This document shows positions 47,401 to 64,000 of a DNA stretch of 64,000 nucleotides, piece by piece (within the stretch, counting starts at the first letter, position 1; every line of letters begins with the position of its first letter). The DNA is taken from positions 20,728,001 through 20,792,000 of the forward strand of contig NC_072801.1 of assembly GCF_028583425.1 (NCBI RefSeq), written 5' to 3'. The notes under the pieces were generated by a model. It was not told the DNA's origin, ran no database searches, and saw nothing but the letters and a program-made list of their open reading frames with translations. Source of the stretch: Eublepharis macularius (lineage: Eukaryota > Chordata > Lepidosauria > Squamata > Eublepharidae). The translations under genes and the position numbers were made by a program.

Positions 47401-48417
47401 CTTGGAGTCATGCAGATGTCTCTTAAGAAAAGTGCATATAACAAAGTGAGAAAAGTGTCTCTCTCTTTTGCCAAACTATTGATCTAGTATATTTAATATA
47501 GCTGCTGCGAATCTTAACCATCTTCACATTTTAGACAGGCTTCATGGTATTTGAGTACCTGTTGTCTTGGTGAAAGGTTCTGTAAAGGATCAAGTGGCCT
47601 ATCTCCCATTAAATATTTTTATGTACAATATAGATTAGTAGGTTAACTTAGTACTAGTAGTACTAGAAGTTTAATTGTATATGGCCAAAGGCCGTCACAA
47701 TACAGAGTTAAGAACAGTAAAAGTAGAAATTTATCATACAGACATAAAATACAGTTATTAAATGGCAAAATAAAATACAATTGAAATAGAATCTTAGTAG
47801 ATCCAATTGTTCAGACCAGTATTAAAATACAGTACGATTATAAGCATCTGAGGTGAGACCAGATAGTTATGAAGAAAATCAATTTTCTGAAGAAACAATC
47901 TTGGAGTAGGTTAACTTTAAACAGTGAACATAACTGAACCATTGTATCCATTAGCAACTCATGCCGCTAAACTGAAGCATGCAAATAATCATCTGAAAAC
48001 GTAACCAGTTATTCCTCTTTTTAAAAGGGATAATAAACTTAAGCCTCATGTCGTTAGGAATATTAACATCTCTGTTAGTTCCTGGCATTCATGTGCACAG
48101 GCTACCATTTCCTACCTCTTTGCCTTTTCTTCTGTGACCTTAATTCTACTTATGTGCAATTAGGAACGGAATTATATTGTGTTTTAGGAGGGTTGGTCTG
48201 CAGAAGAAGAGCAAGATTCAAGCCCAGTAGCACCATAAAAACTAGCAAAGTTTAAACTTTTGAGAGACACAGCTCCCTTCACCAGATAGTGTGTGGATAC
48301 AGTGTGGGGGTTTTTTGGTCCTAATTATAACAGGTTTTTCTTGTTTTTCAGGACTGCTGTGTAAGCCAGGGAGGAATGTGGTATCTTAAAGGAACAGTGC
48401 AACAACAACCATCGTGA
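17761..48417 (+). CDS. POLR3E: RNA polymerase III subunit RPC5
   Basis: Twenty coding exons: 17761-17796, 18545-18595, 18682-18759, 19946-20061, 21695-21777, 21986-22093, 22990-23039, 24221-24340, 25164-25249, 25668-25712, 26411-26502, 28609-28729, 30253-30334, 31326-31385, 32748-32905, 34377-34441, 35959-36449, 42808-42885, 45556-45681, 48352-48417. All junctions are GT-AG and keep frame, giving 703 residues against about 708 in human. RPC5 dimerises with RPC4 (POLR3D) as the TFIIF-like module of nuclear Pol III, used in initiation, termination and re-initiation on tRNA and 5S genes. Landmarks: MANEEDDPIIQEIDVHLAKS at the start; CRSKGEQIALNVDG (about 75-90); SRPESEQARQRRVQSYEFLQ (about 178-197); RGRDFV near 356; an acidic linker with IKEEP at about 503-507 in the 491-bp exon, a sumoylation-like motif kept in human; LKRLFNLH; and a winged-helix-like C terminus HRQILLEVFSKNYRVRRNII to DCCVSQGGMWYLKG. 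Confidence 0.97.
18088..18365 (+). repeat. degenerate tRNA-derived SINE
   Basis: TGATGTAATGCTTAAAGTGC, GGCCAGGTTCTAATTCCACC and later TCACAGGGTCGTTGTGAAGA follow the order head, B box, 3' body, with an insertion in the middle. Confidence 0.55.
19012..19245 (-). repeat. 5S rRNA-derived SINE, antisense
   Basis: CTTAGCTTCTGAATCTGAC is the antisense of the 5S-like head. The body has GGTTTGCCATTGCCTGCCTC and AAGTCATAGCTGACTTATGG. Confidence 0.85.
19570..19765 (-). repeat. tRNA-derived SINE, antisense, B box intact
   Basis: The antisense body is followed by AGATTCGAACC (19701-19711), the exact reverse of the B box GGTTCGAATCT. It lies in the intron before the POLR3E exon at 19946. Confidence 0.65.
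22420..22672 (-). repeat. MIR-like tRNA SINE (TGTTGTTGTTAT-tailed family), antisense
   Basis: The CAACAA-rich tail, CAGGACAACTTAATGTCCAC, TCACCCTGTGGGTGGGGCTG and GAATCAAACCCAGCTCTCCA are the antisense of the copy at 27680-27935. Its order of blocks resembles CORE-type SINEs. Confidence 0.75.
22676..22885 (+). repeat. tRNA-derived (Sauria-type) SINE, sense, intact B box
   Basis: CACTGTGGTATAATGATTAC, then the B box GGTTCGAATCC at 22724-22734, then CACACTCTCAGCCTGACCTA and AAGCTGCTTTTGGCCTCCAC. It directly follows the antisense SINE, so two SINE heads face each other. Confidence 0.8.
23575..23765 (+). repeat. 5S rRNA-derived SINE, sense
   Basis: The 5S-like head TAGCATGATCTCAGAAGCTA and CAGTACTTGGATGGGAGACC is followed by GTGGCAAACCGACCTCTGTT and AAGTTGGCTGTGGCTTGACA. 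Confidence 0.88.
23832..24211 (+). mobile_element. L1 LINE 3' end adjoining a POLR3E splice acceptor
   Basis: A sense L1 remnant encodes the last ORF2 residues (VDKWKPFIDLYEIHNHDLQI, stop near 23962). An AT-rich 3' UTR follows, with a short A tail (AATTTAAAAAAA) about 10 bp before the acceptor CACTTTCAG at 24220. I did not find the target-site duplication. Confidence 0.75.
24610..24965 (+). mobile_element. non-autonomous hAT-like DNA element (CAGGGGCCCCCA end)
   Basis: The left end CAGGGGCCCCCAGTGAGGTG and the following GCCCATGGGCGCCATGGCAC match a hAT-type family with CAGGGG termini. The right end is eroded. A short antisense piece of the same family (GGCACCATGTTGGGGATTCC) lies at 26562-26630. 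Confidence 0.55.
26562..26630 (-). mobile_element. end fragment of the CAGGGG hAT-like family
   Basis: GACGGGCACCATGTTGGGGA is the reverse of the family left end, about 65 bp. Confidence 0.45.
26716..27120. mobile_element. Penelope-like insertion with inverted arms and 16-bp target duplication
   Basis: AGTTAAACACCAGAAA stands at 26716-26731 and 27105-27120. Between them, arms at 26789-26870 and 27031-27104 are inverted copies (TAATTACATTCAAGAACAAT on the left), differing by one substitution and a small indel near the inner ends. The layout matches 39268-39915, and both contain AAACGCCGTG. It is non-coding. The family call is inferred from the architecture. Confidence 0.6.
27140..27215 (+). 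repeat. LINE 3' tail (TGTAATCCRCCT family)
   Basis: CACTGTGTAATCCACCTCGC and GTGAAAAAGGCAGACTATGA match the 3' ends at 28430-28525 and 58080-58215. Confidence 0.5.
27680..27935 (+). repeat. MIR-like tRNA SINE, near full length, sense
   Basis: AGAGCCAGTTTGTGTAGTGG (head), GGGTTTGATTTCCCC (B box), GAAGCCAGCTGGGTGACCTG, CACCTCACAGGGTGATTGTT, GCATTAAGTTGTCCTGAAGG, then a TGTTGTTGTTATG tail. It is the best copy of this family in the window. Confidence 0.85.
28215..28530 (+). repeat. LINE 3' end (L2/CR1-like tail)
   Basis: An AT-rich stretch ends in CACTGTAATCTATCTTGAGT and CTCGGTGAGAAAGGTAGATT, a 3' end shared with 27140 and 58080. It lies just before the POLR3E exon at 28609. Confidence 0.5.
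29130..29325 (+). repeat. tRNA-derived (Sauria-type) SINE, sense
   Basis: GTTCAAATCCCCGCTCTGCC (B box), CACACACTCCCAGGCTATCC, ATCACAGGGTTGTTGTGAAG and AGTATAAATAAATAAA give head-to-tail order. Confidence 0.8.
29441..29848. mobile_element. hAT MITE with 8-bp target duplication and internal palindrome
   Basis: GATCAGAG at 29441-29448 and 29841-29848 flanks a 392-bp element (29449-29840). Its ends are inverted repeats CAGGGCTTTTTTTC and GAAAAAAAGCCCTG. An 8-bp duplication with CAG...CTG termini is a hAT hallmark. Inside, arms of about 70 bp (about 29637-29706 and 29719-29788) are near-perfect inverted copies, so a palindrome sits within the palindrome. It has no coding capacity. Confidence 0.88.
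30620..30724 (-). repeat. tRNA-Ala-type SINE head, antisense
   Basis: GGGGATTCAACCTGGGTCC (reverse B box), TTCTGCATGCAAACCAGATG and CTGCCACTGAGCCGTGGCCC are the head in reverse. Confidence 0.75.
31725..32170 (-). mobile_element. antisense AT-rich retroposon (LINE 3' UTR-like) with target duplication
   Basis: ACCTGTCCCAGC (left near 31725, right near 32159) bounds about 420 bp that begin with poly-T/A (31738-31760). The insert is therefore a poly(A)-tailed retroposon on the minus strand. It is AT-rich, non-coding and lacks a recognisable internal promoter. The source family is unknown to me, and the 3' UTR of an L1 is likely. Confidence 0.6.
32407..32442. repeat. (CT)n microsatellite
   Basis: This is an uninterrupted CT run about 36 bp long in the POLR3E intron before the exon at 32748. 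Confidence 0.9.
33040..33252 (+). repeat. CR1 LINE 3' end, sense
   Basis: GTGGGACTCGCTGCTGGATG, TTCATGGAGGAGAGGTATGT, CATGGCTGTTGGCCACAGTG and GGCAGTATATCTCTGAATAC follow the CR1-type 3' region. Confidence 0.7.
33285..33468 (+). repeat. tRNA-Ala-type SINE, sense
   Basis: GGTAGAGCGTCTGCTTTGCA, CTCAATCTCCAGTTGAAAGG, GGGCAGTAGGTGATGTGAAA and GATGGTCTGATTCAGTATAA run in order to the tail (CAGCTTCAGGTGT). It is nearly full length except for the extreme 5' end. Confidence 0.85.
33640..33735 (-). repeat. Penelope-like 3' fragment with hammerhead-like core, antisense
   Basis: AGTCCAGTAGCACCTTTAAG and the following bases are a repeat seen widely in reptiles. On the minus strand it holds CTGACGA, a stem with GAGA and TCTC ends, then CGAAAGC. 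This is the order of conserved bases in a hammerhead ribozyme (CUGANGA...GAAA). Relatives lie near 48205-48295 and 61975-62055. Ribozyme activity is not shown. Confidence 0.5.
34115..34290 (-). repeat. 5S rRNA-derived SINE, antisense
   Basis: CCAGCTTCTGAGATCTGACA (reverse head), GCCTGCCTCTGCAAAGTCTT and TCAGGTTGCAGTTGACTTAC (tail) are visible. It ends about 85 bp before the POLR3E exon at 34377. Confidence 0.8.
34540..34770 (-). repeat. MIR-like/tRNA SINE, antisense
   Basis: ATAATAATAATAACTGGGCT, TATCCTCACAATACAGCTGG, GATTCTAACCAGCAGAGTGC and AACCACTCAACCGCTATGCT give tail, body, B box and head in reverse. Confidence 0.7.
35085..35465 (+). repeat. CR1 LINE 3' end, sense
   Basis: ACAGACGCAAGGAAGAGCTT, TGTGGAATTCACTCACAGTG, CATGGAAGAGAGGTCTATCG and GGACCCTTGGTCTGATGCGG are the hallmark blocks. 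At about 380 bp it is the longest CR1 piece here. Confidence 0.75.
35505..35700 (-). repeat. tRNA-derived SINE, antisense
   Basis: TTACCACAGCCCTGTGGGGT, GAATGTGATTGGCCAAAGAT, ACTCAAACCTGGGTCTCAGG (reverse B box) and CTGCACTGGCTTTG are seen in order. Confidence 0.7.
37110..37310 (+). repeat. tRNA-derived (Sauria-type) SINE, sense
   Basis: GATGGTTAGAGCGTTGGACT, GTAGTTCAAATCTCTGCTTG and CAGCCTAACCTACTTCACGG are the head, B box and body. Confidence 0.75.
37370..37760 (-). repeat. antisense tRNA SINE split by a 5S-derived SINE
   Basis: CATTATCATTACCACCTCCA to CCCTGTGGGATAGATTA and, after the gap, GACTAACTAGGTTGAGAGAA to GACTTGATCCTTGATCTTTC are two halves of one antisense SINE. The 5S-derived SINE at about 37440-37625 (antisense: CTGCTTAGCTTCTCTAATCT, GGTTTGCCGTTGCC) separates them. 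The tRNA SINE is therefore the older of the two. Confidence 0.65.
39236..40099. mobile_element. hAT-like MITE with 8-bp target duplication, interrupted
   Basis: AGGAGTCA at 39236-39243 and 40092-40099 flanks ends GTAGGGTTGCCAGCCTCCAG and CTGGAGCTGGCAACCCT. This AGGGTTGCCA-ended family has GC-rich body blocks here (GGAGATCTCCTGGAATTACA, AAATGGCTCCTTTGGGGGGT). It is interrupted at 39268-39915. Confidence 0.8.
39256..39927. mobile_element. Penelope-like insertion with 132-bp inverted arms
   Basis: GCCTCCAGGTAG at 39256-39267 and 39916-39927 is its 12-bp target duplication, so the insert is 39268-39915 (648 bp). Arms at 39303-39434 and 39784-39915 are inverted copies with two differences by eye, so the insertion is young. 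The middle has, on the minus strand, CTGGAGGAAGTGAATCCACG followed by AAAC, close to the hammerhead-like motif of Penelope elements. It has no coding region. The family call is from architecture. Confidence 0.7.
40370..40560 (-). repeat. tRNA-derived SINE, antisense (degenerate)
   Basis: TTTTATTTTCACAACCACCT, TAAGCTAAGCTGAGAGAGGA and TTGAACTTGGGTCTTCCCCA match the reverse of the family. Confidence 0.6.
41170..41207. repeat. 19-bp perfect tandem duplication
   Basis: AAACCCAAGTTTGCTCCTT occurs at 41170-41188 and again at 41189-41207. Confidence 0.88.
41450..41675 (+). repeat. tRNA-derived (Sauria-type) SINE, sense, near full length
   Basis: TGATGCACTAGTTAGAGTGC, CCAGGTTTGAATCACCAGTT, CAACCTACCTCACAGGGCGG, TTTAGGTCGCCATTGAGGGG and GAGTATAAATGCAAA run in order. 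Confidence 0.82.
41742..41930. mobile_element. palindromic MITE with long inverted arms
   Basis: The arms start GCTGAATCCACATGTACCGG and end CCGGTACGTGTGGATTCAGC. They hold ACTGTCAGAATGCCAGC and GCTGGCATTCTGACAGT and meet near 41835. ACGAG flanks both sides directly, which may be a 5-bp target duplication. It is non-coding, and the superfamily is not assigned. Confidence 0.8.
43945..44180 (-). repeat. CR1 LINE 3' end, antisense
   Basis: AACATAAGAGCAACCCCGCT, GGTTAGACCAGTGGTTAATC, ATCGCCATTGATGGGAAGCT and TCTCCTTTTAAGTTTCTGAC follow the reverse of the CR1 3' region. Confidence 0.65.
44789..45353 (+). mobile_element. L1 LINE 3' end, sense, with 10-bp target duplication
   Basis: TTGTCCTCAC at 44789-44798 and 45344-45353 bounds a 545-bp insert. 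It starts inside the ORF2 C-terminal Cys-rich region (YHIWWECPVIQVFW), runs through an AT-rich tail and ends in A-rich DNA. Strong 5' truncation is typical for L1. Confidence 0.8.
46795..47000 (-). repeat. CR1-like LINE 3' region, antisense
   Basis: CCCTTTTAAAGCCCTCCGGG, CAATGAATTGCATAAGAAGC and TTCTGAATCCATTGCCCACC are the reverse of the CR1 3' end. Confidence 0.5.
47660..48110 (-). repeat. antisense LINE 3' fragment related to the copy at 5256
   Basis: GTATATGGCCAAAGGCCGTC is the reverse of the 3' motif at 5900-5925 (GGCCTATGGCCATATACAAT). AT-rich sequence follows without an open frame. The right border is uncertain. Confidence 0.5.
48205..48300 (+). repeat. AGTAGCACC repeat (Penelope-like fragment)
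   Basis: CCCAGTAGCACCATAAAAAC, TTTAAACTTTTGAGAGACAC and CTCCCTTCACCAGATAG parallel 33640-33735, with the hammerhead-like core eroded. Confidence 0.5.
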
Positions 48418-48760
48418 CAGTAGGTCAGTTCGACCACTGAAGAAGAAATAGACTGAAAAGCGAGTTGAAGCCCATCCCCTTCGAGTCTTGAGGGAAGAGC
48501 CTAATGTACACATGGCCTCGTGGATGTTAGGATGAAATTCTGGAAAGCACCACGTGTCTCCCTTAGGCATGGCATGAAGAACAGGAAGAACTCAATTGGG
48601 CTTTCATGCACCACTAGATTGATTTGGGACACTGAATATATTTTGCTTCTCCCTTTCGTTTGATAACAAAAACATTCTACCCCAAATGAGACAGAAGATC
48701 GTGGTCTAATGTTTATTTTGTAACTAATGCCAATAAATTGCAAGTTTACATTTACAGATC
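48418..48760 (+). other. POLR3E: POLR3E 3' UTR
   Basis: A short 3' UTR follows the stop TGA (48415-48417). AATAAA at 48732-48737 is the likely poly(A) signal. The site is inferred. Confidence 0.6.
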
Positions 48761-50260
48761 CTGAATATTTTTCTGCAAATCTCAATATCCTTTTACTCTT
48801 GTCCAGTGTCCACCATTCCTGGTGGTAGGTTAGAAAGAACACCCAATTCTTTTGTGGGCAAGAAGCATTGAATGTTATTTATTATTTATTTTATTCGATT
48901 TATACCCCGCCCTCCCCACAAATGGGCTCAGGGTGGCTCATGTTGTTTTGGACCAGGTATAATGTTAGGGGGAAAACAAGGGGAGAAATAAGCCTGTAAC
49001 CAACACACCAGAAAGTAAATCAGCTTGCAGTGCTTGCTTTTAAAGACTTCTGCTTGTTTCACACCTAGGGTTGCTCTTTGGGAAGTGAGAGCAGAAGGGG
49101 GGGCGCTTTTCCAGTCTCCCTTTTCCACCCGCTGTTTCACAGTCCGTCGGGTCGCTGCCCAAGTTGGTTATGCGGCCAGGCGAGCACCTTCTCACTGGTA
49201 GGCTATGGGCACAGGCGCATGTTGGGCACCAGCGCCCTTGGATTTGCTCCTCTATCTCCCTTCTTCCTCGAGAATCGCTGTACCTGCCCTTTGTGGGGGC
49301 CTCTTTAGGACTGGACTCCAGGTCTTAGCATGCCCAGAAAAGGCATCATAGGGAATACTCCCCTCTGCAAGAGACGTTCCACGTTAAGCGTAGACAACAA
49401 CAGCCTTATTCTGTCATTTTGGTTGGCCCTAATAAAATACCAGCCTTAGACCAAATGCTAGCTCTCCACAAGGCAGCTTCATATGGTCCAAGGATTAACC
49501 CCCTAGTTTCTCCCTTTACTAAGGATGACTGTTACAAGATTTAGAAAAAGGTAGAAAGCAAATTCTTCAGGCCTTAGGGTTATGGTCTGATCATACATGC
49601 ATTGTCTAAGGCAAGTAGGTGGAGACTTCCCTTAAATGGATTGCAAACTGCACACTGTCTGGGAATCTGAATCCAGTCCTATCATCTAATATTTGTTCTT
49701 TCATTGCAACCCAGAAAACACCCCAAATCTTCCCAAATGCCAAACAGGAAATAGAGCCCCTCTGCCTGCTGAGAGCAACAGGATTTGTAATACATTTAAG
49801 ATGCTGCATACGCCAACAATCAATTAAAGTCAAGGTTCTGAAAACACAGACTTTATCCAGGTCAAAGTTAACCTGACTGCTTCCTTCAGATAACGCATAC
49901 AAGATCAGAACATAACACTATGGCCTGAAGAATCTGCTTTTGAAAGAGAAGGATAAGCTGGAAAGTTTATACAGCGTTGTATTGCTGTAGCCAGTCTTAC
50001 ATGGATTTTACTCTTGCTTTGTAATCCCTTTGTGCTCCATTATGGAACATGGATCATAAACAAGCTTGTATTTGTTCCCCTGGTTTCTTTACATATCATT
50101 TAAATGTGGGGCATGACCAAGTTAAATCCACTTCTGGATTGTGTTAAACTCAACCTCCTAAATCCTAGAGGACCAGGTGCTGCAATCCCACACCACTCTC
50201 CTTTTGTGGGGCAGCTTGTTGCTTTAAAGCTTACTAGTCAGAGAAACCGCAAAGCAGCAA
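48760..50260. other. POLR3E-CDR2 convergent intergenic space
   Basis: It contains an antisense retroposon 3' end (48876-48960, CGATTTATACCCCGCCCTCC). The rest, including a G-rich patch near 49090-49300, matches nothing I recognise. No coding exon is seen. Confidence 0.5.
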
Positions 50261-51988
50261 ACCTCATGTAGTTGCCAAAGGCATTTATTAGCTTTACACA
50301 AGATAGTCACAAATAGCTTACAACTCTTTAAATAAGTTAATATGCACTTTTGTGGAATGTGTTTCCATATTGTCAGAACAACTTGTCAGAACAAGCCATC
50401 TCCATTATATACTGTACATAAGGCAGAGAAGTGCGCAATACCTTTTTAGGCAGTTCAAGTTTTATTTCGCAGTCCTGTTGACAAGTGCTTTTCCTTTTAA
50501 CTTGCAGCCCAGTTACCCCAGTCACCTTTTCTAGAGCTGCTGTCCACCTTTCCACTTCTTAGCTTTGCCCATACTCTATCCTAAGAAACTATCACTACCT
50601 ATTCATGTTGGCCCTGTGCTCAGTAATTTAAACATAAGTTACGTAAAAGGGGCAAATCTTGTCTTGCGTTCTCGATCTTAATAGATTTGCTCAGCCAAGG
50701 AACAGAGCGGAGGACAGCAACCTGCCAATTCCCTTCTGTCTCAGCATCTTCCTGTATTCAACTAAATGCAACTTTTCTCGAACTCTAAATGTTACAGGCC
50801 AATGCACTTGCTAACGTATGCTCCTACAAGCAGCAGAACCATGTGTCGTGTACGGACTCCCCCTCCCACCCAACACCGTATCCTAAATAGTGTATATATT
50901 TCAAGGCTATTGACACTGCACGCCCTTTTAGAGACAGAACACTTGCTACATCGAGGGGATTTCACTGCATGTAATGGGCAGTTACTGGATTAAGCCCACA
51001 TGTTGCAATACTGTAATTTCCCCCCAGGTAGTGCTAAAGCATCAGAAGTTAGCATGTAAGTTCACTATGTTGCAACTTGGAATGTTTTGTACAAAAATGG
51101 ATCCAAGCACAGAAACTCAGTGAGCTGAAGAGCCATCACTGGACATATTTCAGGCTTGAAGAGAAAAAGCAGATGCTACATTGCACACAACGCTGGAAGC
51201 CTTTTTTGCTTGGTCCTCTTTGAAAGGACTCAACAGCTTCTGAAATCCAGAGCAGAACATTTGCTTGTGGAAACAATTTAATAGCCTCTTCCTAAAATGG
51301 ATCTTTAAACACTTACAAAACTGAAAACACATGCCAAGGGAACTCTATTAACAAAAACTCTTTCCCTTTTAGGCTAGGCTGGCTTTTCAGGAACATTGAT
51401 CCATTGAAAGCAAGTCTAACAGTAAGAGATCCATTTGGACTTACTAGTAAGTTATAAGGGGGAAATGGGGGGGGGGGGTAGTTCTACTTATAATCACAAC
51501 TTGAAATATCACATCCTTTTCTAAATGTTGTGATTTATTTTACAATTACTGTGTTTCAGTGGCTGCAGCAGTTCCTATTTCTTAACTTTTGGCCACAGGA
51601 TTGACCTTGACAGAATAACCTAATCCAGAAGCAGCAGCTCCACACAGAACACAGCTACTTTTTGGTTCTCATATCTGCAGGCTGAAATTAATGCCCTGTA
51701 CTAGAGAGGTCAATTGAATATAGCAGTAACTTGCCAATTTATCTTTGTTAGTGGCTCCCTCTGAGCAAGTCCATTTATCCTTAGCTGGAGAAAGCAAATA
51801 CTTTGCAAAATGCACATAACCCACTTAAGAAGACCCAACCCATTATTCAAGAGAACAAAAAACAACCAACACACACTCTAGAATACAGACGTTCAACACC
51901 ATGCTTCATACAAATGACATCAGAGAGCAGCTTCAAAACTTGTTCTAGGGTTATACATATTTATGTCGATAAGGAAATGCCAAGGATA
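50260..51988 (-). other. CDR2: CDR2 3' UTR (length uncertain)
   Basis: Minus-strand AATAAA signals are at 51534-51539 and 50284-50289 (TTTATT on +). A short (about 0.45 kb) or long (about 1.7 kb) 3' UTR is therefore possible. A poly-G run is at about 51468-51478. The region is free of obvious transposons, which favours the long form. Confidence 0.5.
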
Positions 51989-63232
<11,244 letters not shown>

Positions 63233-63798
63233 CGCGGCGGCGAGAGCTTCAGCCGCCCCCAAAGGGATCGCCGGAGGCGGCAGCCCAACGTCCCGCTTTC
63301 CTGCCCCCTTTCTGTCGCGCCTCCTCACGCCTCGGCTCGCGCGCCTTTAAAAAGCCCTCTTCCGAACCCGCCCGACGGCTTCCGGACTTTACCGAAGGCG
63401 GCGCTGCCGGCCGCCGCCCCTCCCAACCCAGCCCGGCAGCGCCGACGGAGGAAGGAAGACAACAGAAGCCGCTAGCCGCCCCAGCAACGTGGCATGCCGG
63501 TTGGGACGGCCGGCGATTTAAAACAAGGAGACCTCCTCCGTCGAAAGCCTCCCTGAGGAGAGCCAATGACAGGTCTCGCTCTGAGGCGCCGCGGACAGCC
63601 CTCGACCAATGGCACGCGGGGAGACCGCACCTCGACCAATGGAGTCGGGAGGCATAGGCGGGTCTTCAGCAAGACCCGCCCTCCGCATAGTCTTCGATCG
63701 ATGGAGAGTGTGAGTGGAGGGGGGGGGGGATGTCGCGCGCTGAGGGGCGGGGCGGTTGCTATGGGTTGCCAAGAATCGGTTGCGGGGGGGGGGGCGAG

Positions 63799-63834
63799 AT
63801 GGAGCTAGGCCCTGGTGAGGACTGGAAGGTCTGA
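63799..63834 (+). other. possible first coding segment of a divergent gene
   Basis: ATG at 63799 opens MELGP, followed at once by a donor-like GGTGAGG (63814-63820). If unspliced, a stop comes after 11 codons. It sits on the far side of the CDR2 CpG island, in the direction a bidirectional partner would run. No homology is recognised, so this is only a candidate. Confidence 0.2.
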
Positions 63835-63842
63835 CGAGAATC

Positions 63843-64000
63843 GTGTTTAAGCAGGTTTACTCTGAAGTAAGCCTTGCAGCCGAGGGAGAGCTTCTGTTTC
63901 TCCTCCCGCCTCGTCCTAACAATGACGAGGCTGCTTGGCAGCTTTCGTGGGCTTTTTCGCGTCAGAAGCACAAAGAGGGCTCCCGCCCGTGGCTGACAGT
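63843..64000. other. window right edge
   Basis: A short piece of the TTTACTCTGAAGTAAGCCTT palindromic repeat is at about 63855-63875. The remaining GC-moderate sequence has nothing I can identify. Confidence 0.4.

Larger units (their letters stand above)
45682..48351. other. last POLR3E intron
   Basis: It holds an antisense CR1 3' region (46795-47000), an antisense LINE 3' piece (47660-48110) and a Penelope-like AGTAGCACC repeat (48205-48295). 45800-46700 looks single-copy. No exon is seen. Confidence 0.55.

Overview
The window is from a vertebrate nuclear genome, most likely a squamate reptile (lizard). Split-exon genes with human-like proteins show it is a vertebrate. The repeat content points to a squamate: tRNA-derived SINEs, 5S-rRNA-derived SINEs, CR1, L1, an R4-like LINE, Penelope-like elements and short hAT/MITE palindromes, all mixed together. 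I could not name the genus from memory. I saw no prokaryotic features, CRISPR array or retroviral copy.

Three protein-coding genes lie in the order seen at human 16p12.2: the 3' part of EEF2K (+, about 0.6-13.5 kb), complete POLR3E (+, about 15.25-48.75 kb) and complete CDR2 (-, about 50.3-63.3 kb). POLR3E and CDR2 converge. One tRNA-Leu(AAG) gene lies at 15062-15143 on +, just upstream of the POLR3E first exon, so a Pol III-transcribed gene sits beside the promoter of a Pol III subunit gene. I recall the same tRNA isotype at the same place in human.

Region by region. 1-11115 carries seven coding exons of EEF2K, ending in the SEL1-like eEF2-recognition region, with intronic L1 and R4-like LINE insertions. 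11116 to about 13520 is its long 3' UTR. About 13520-15061 is intergenic sequence with a promoter-like CRE/E-box cluster. 15062-48755 is the tRNA gene and POLR3E, which has 20 coding exons (703 codons) in repeat-laden introns. About 48755-50260 is the short convergent intergenic space. 50260-63232 is CDR2, with five coding exons (458 codons) and notably few repeats. 62880-63840 is a CpG-rich promoter with three CCAAT boxes, possibly bidirectional.

The three proteins are not one pathway. EEF2K slows translation elongation. POLR3E (RPC5) is part of the Pol III machinery that makes tRNA and 5S RNA. CDR2 is a cytoplasmic coiled-coil protein. The main structural interest is in the repeats: an ORF1-only (half-L1-like) retroposon, a four-level nested insertion at 38.46-40.30 kb, Penelope-like copies with inverted arms, an L1 3' end that runs into a POLR3E splice acceptor, and a 34-bp-stem hairpin in a CDR2 intron.
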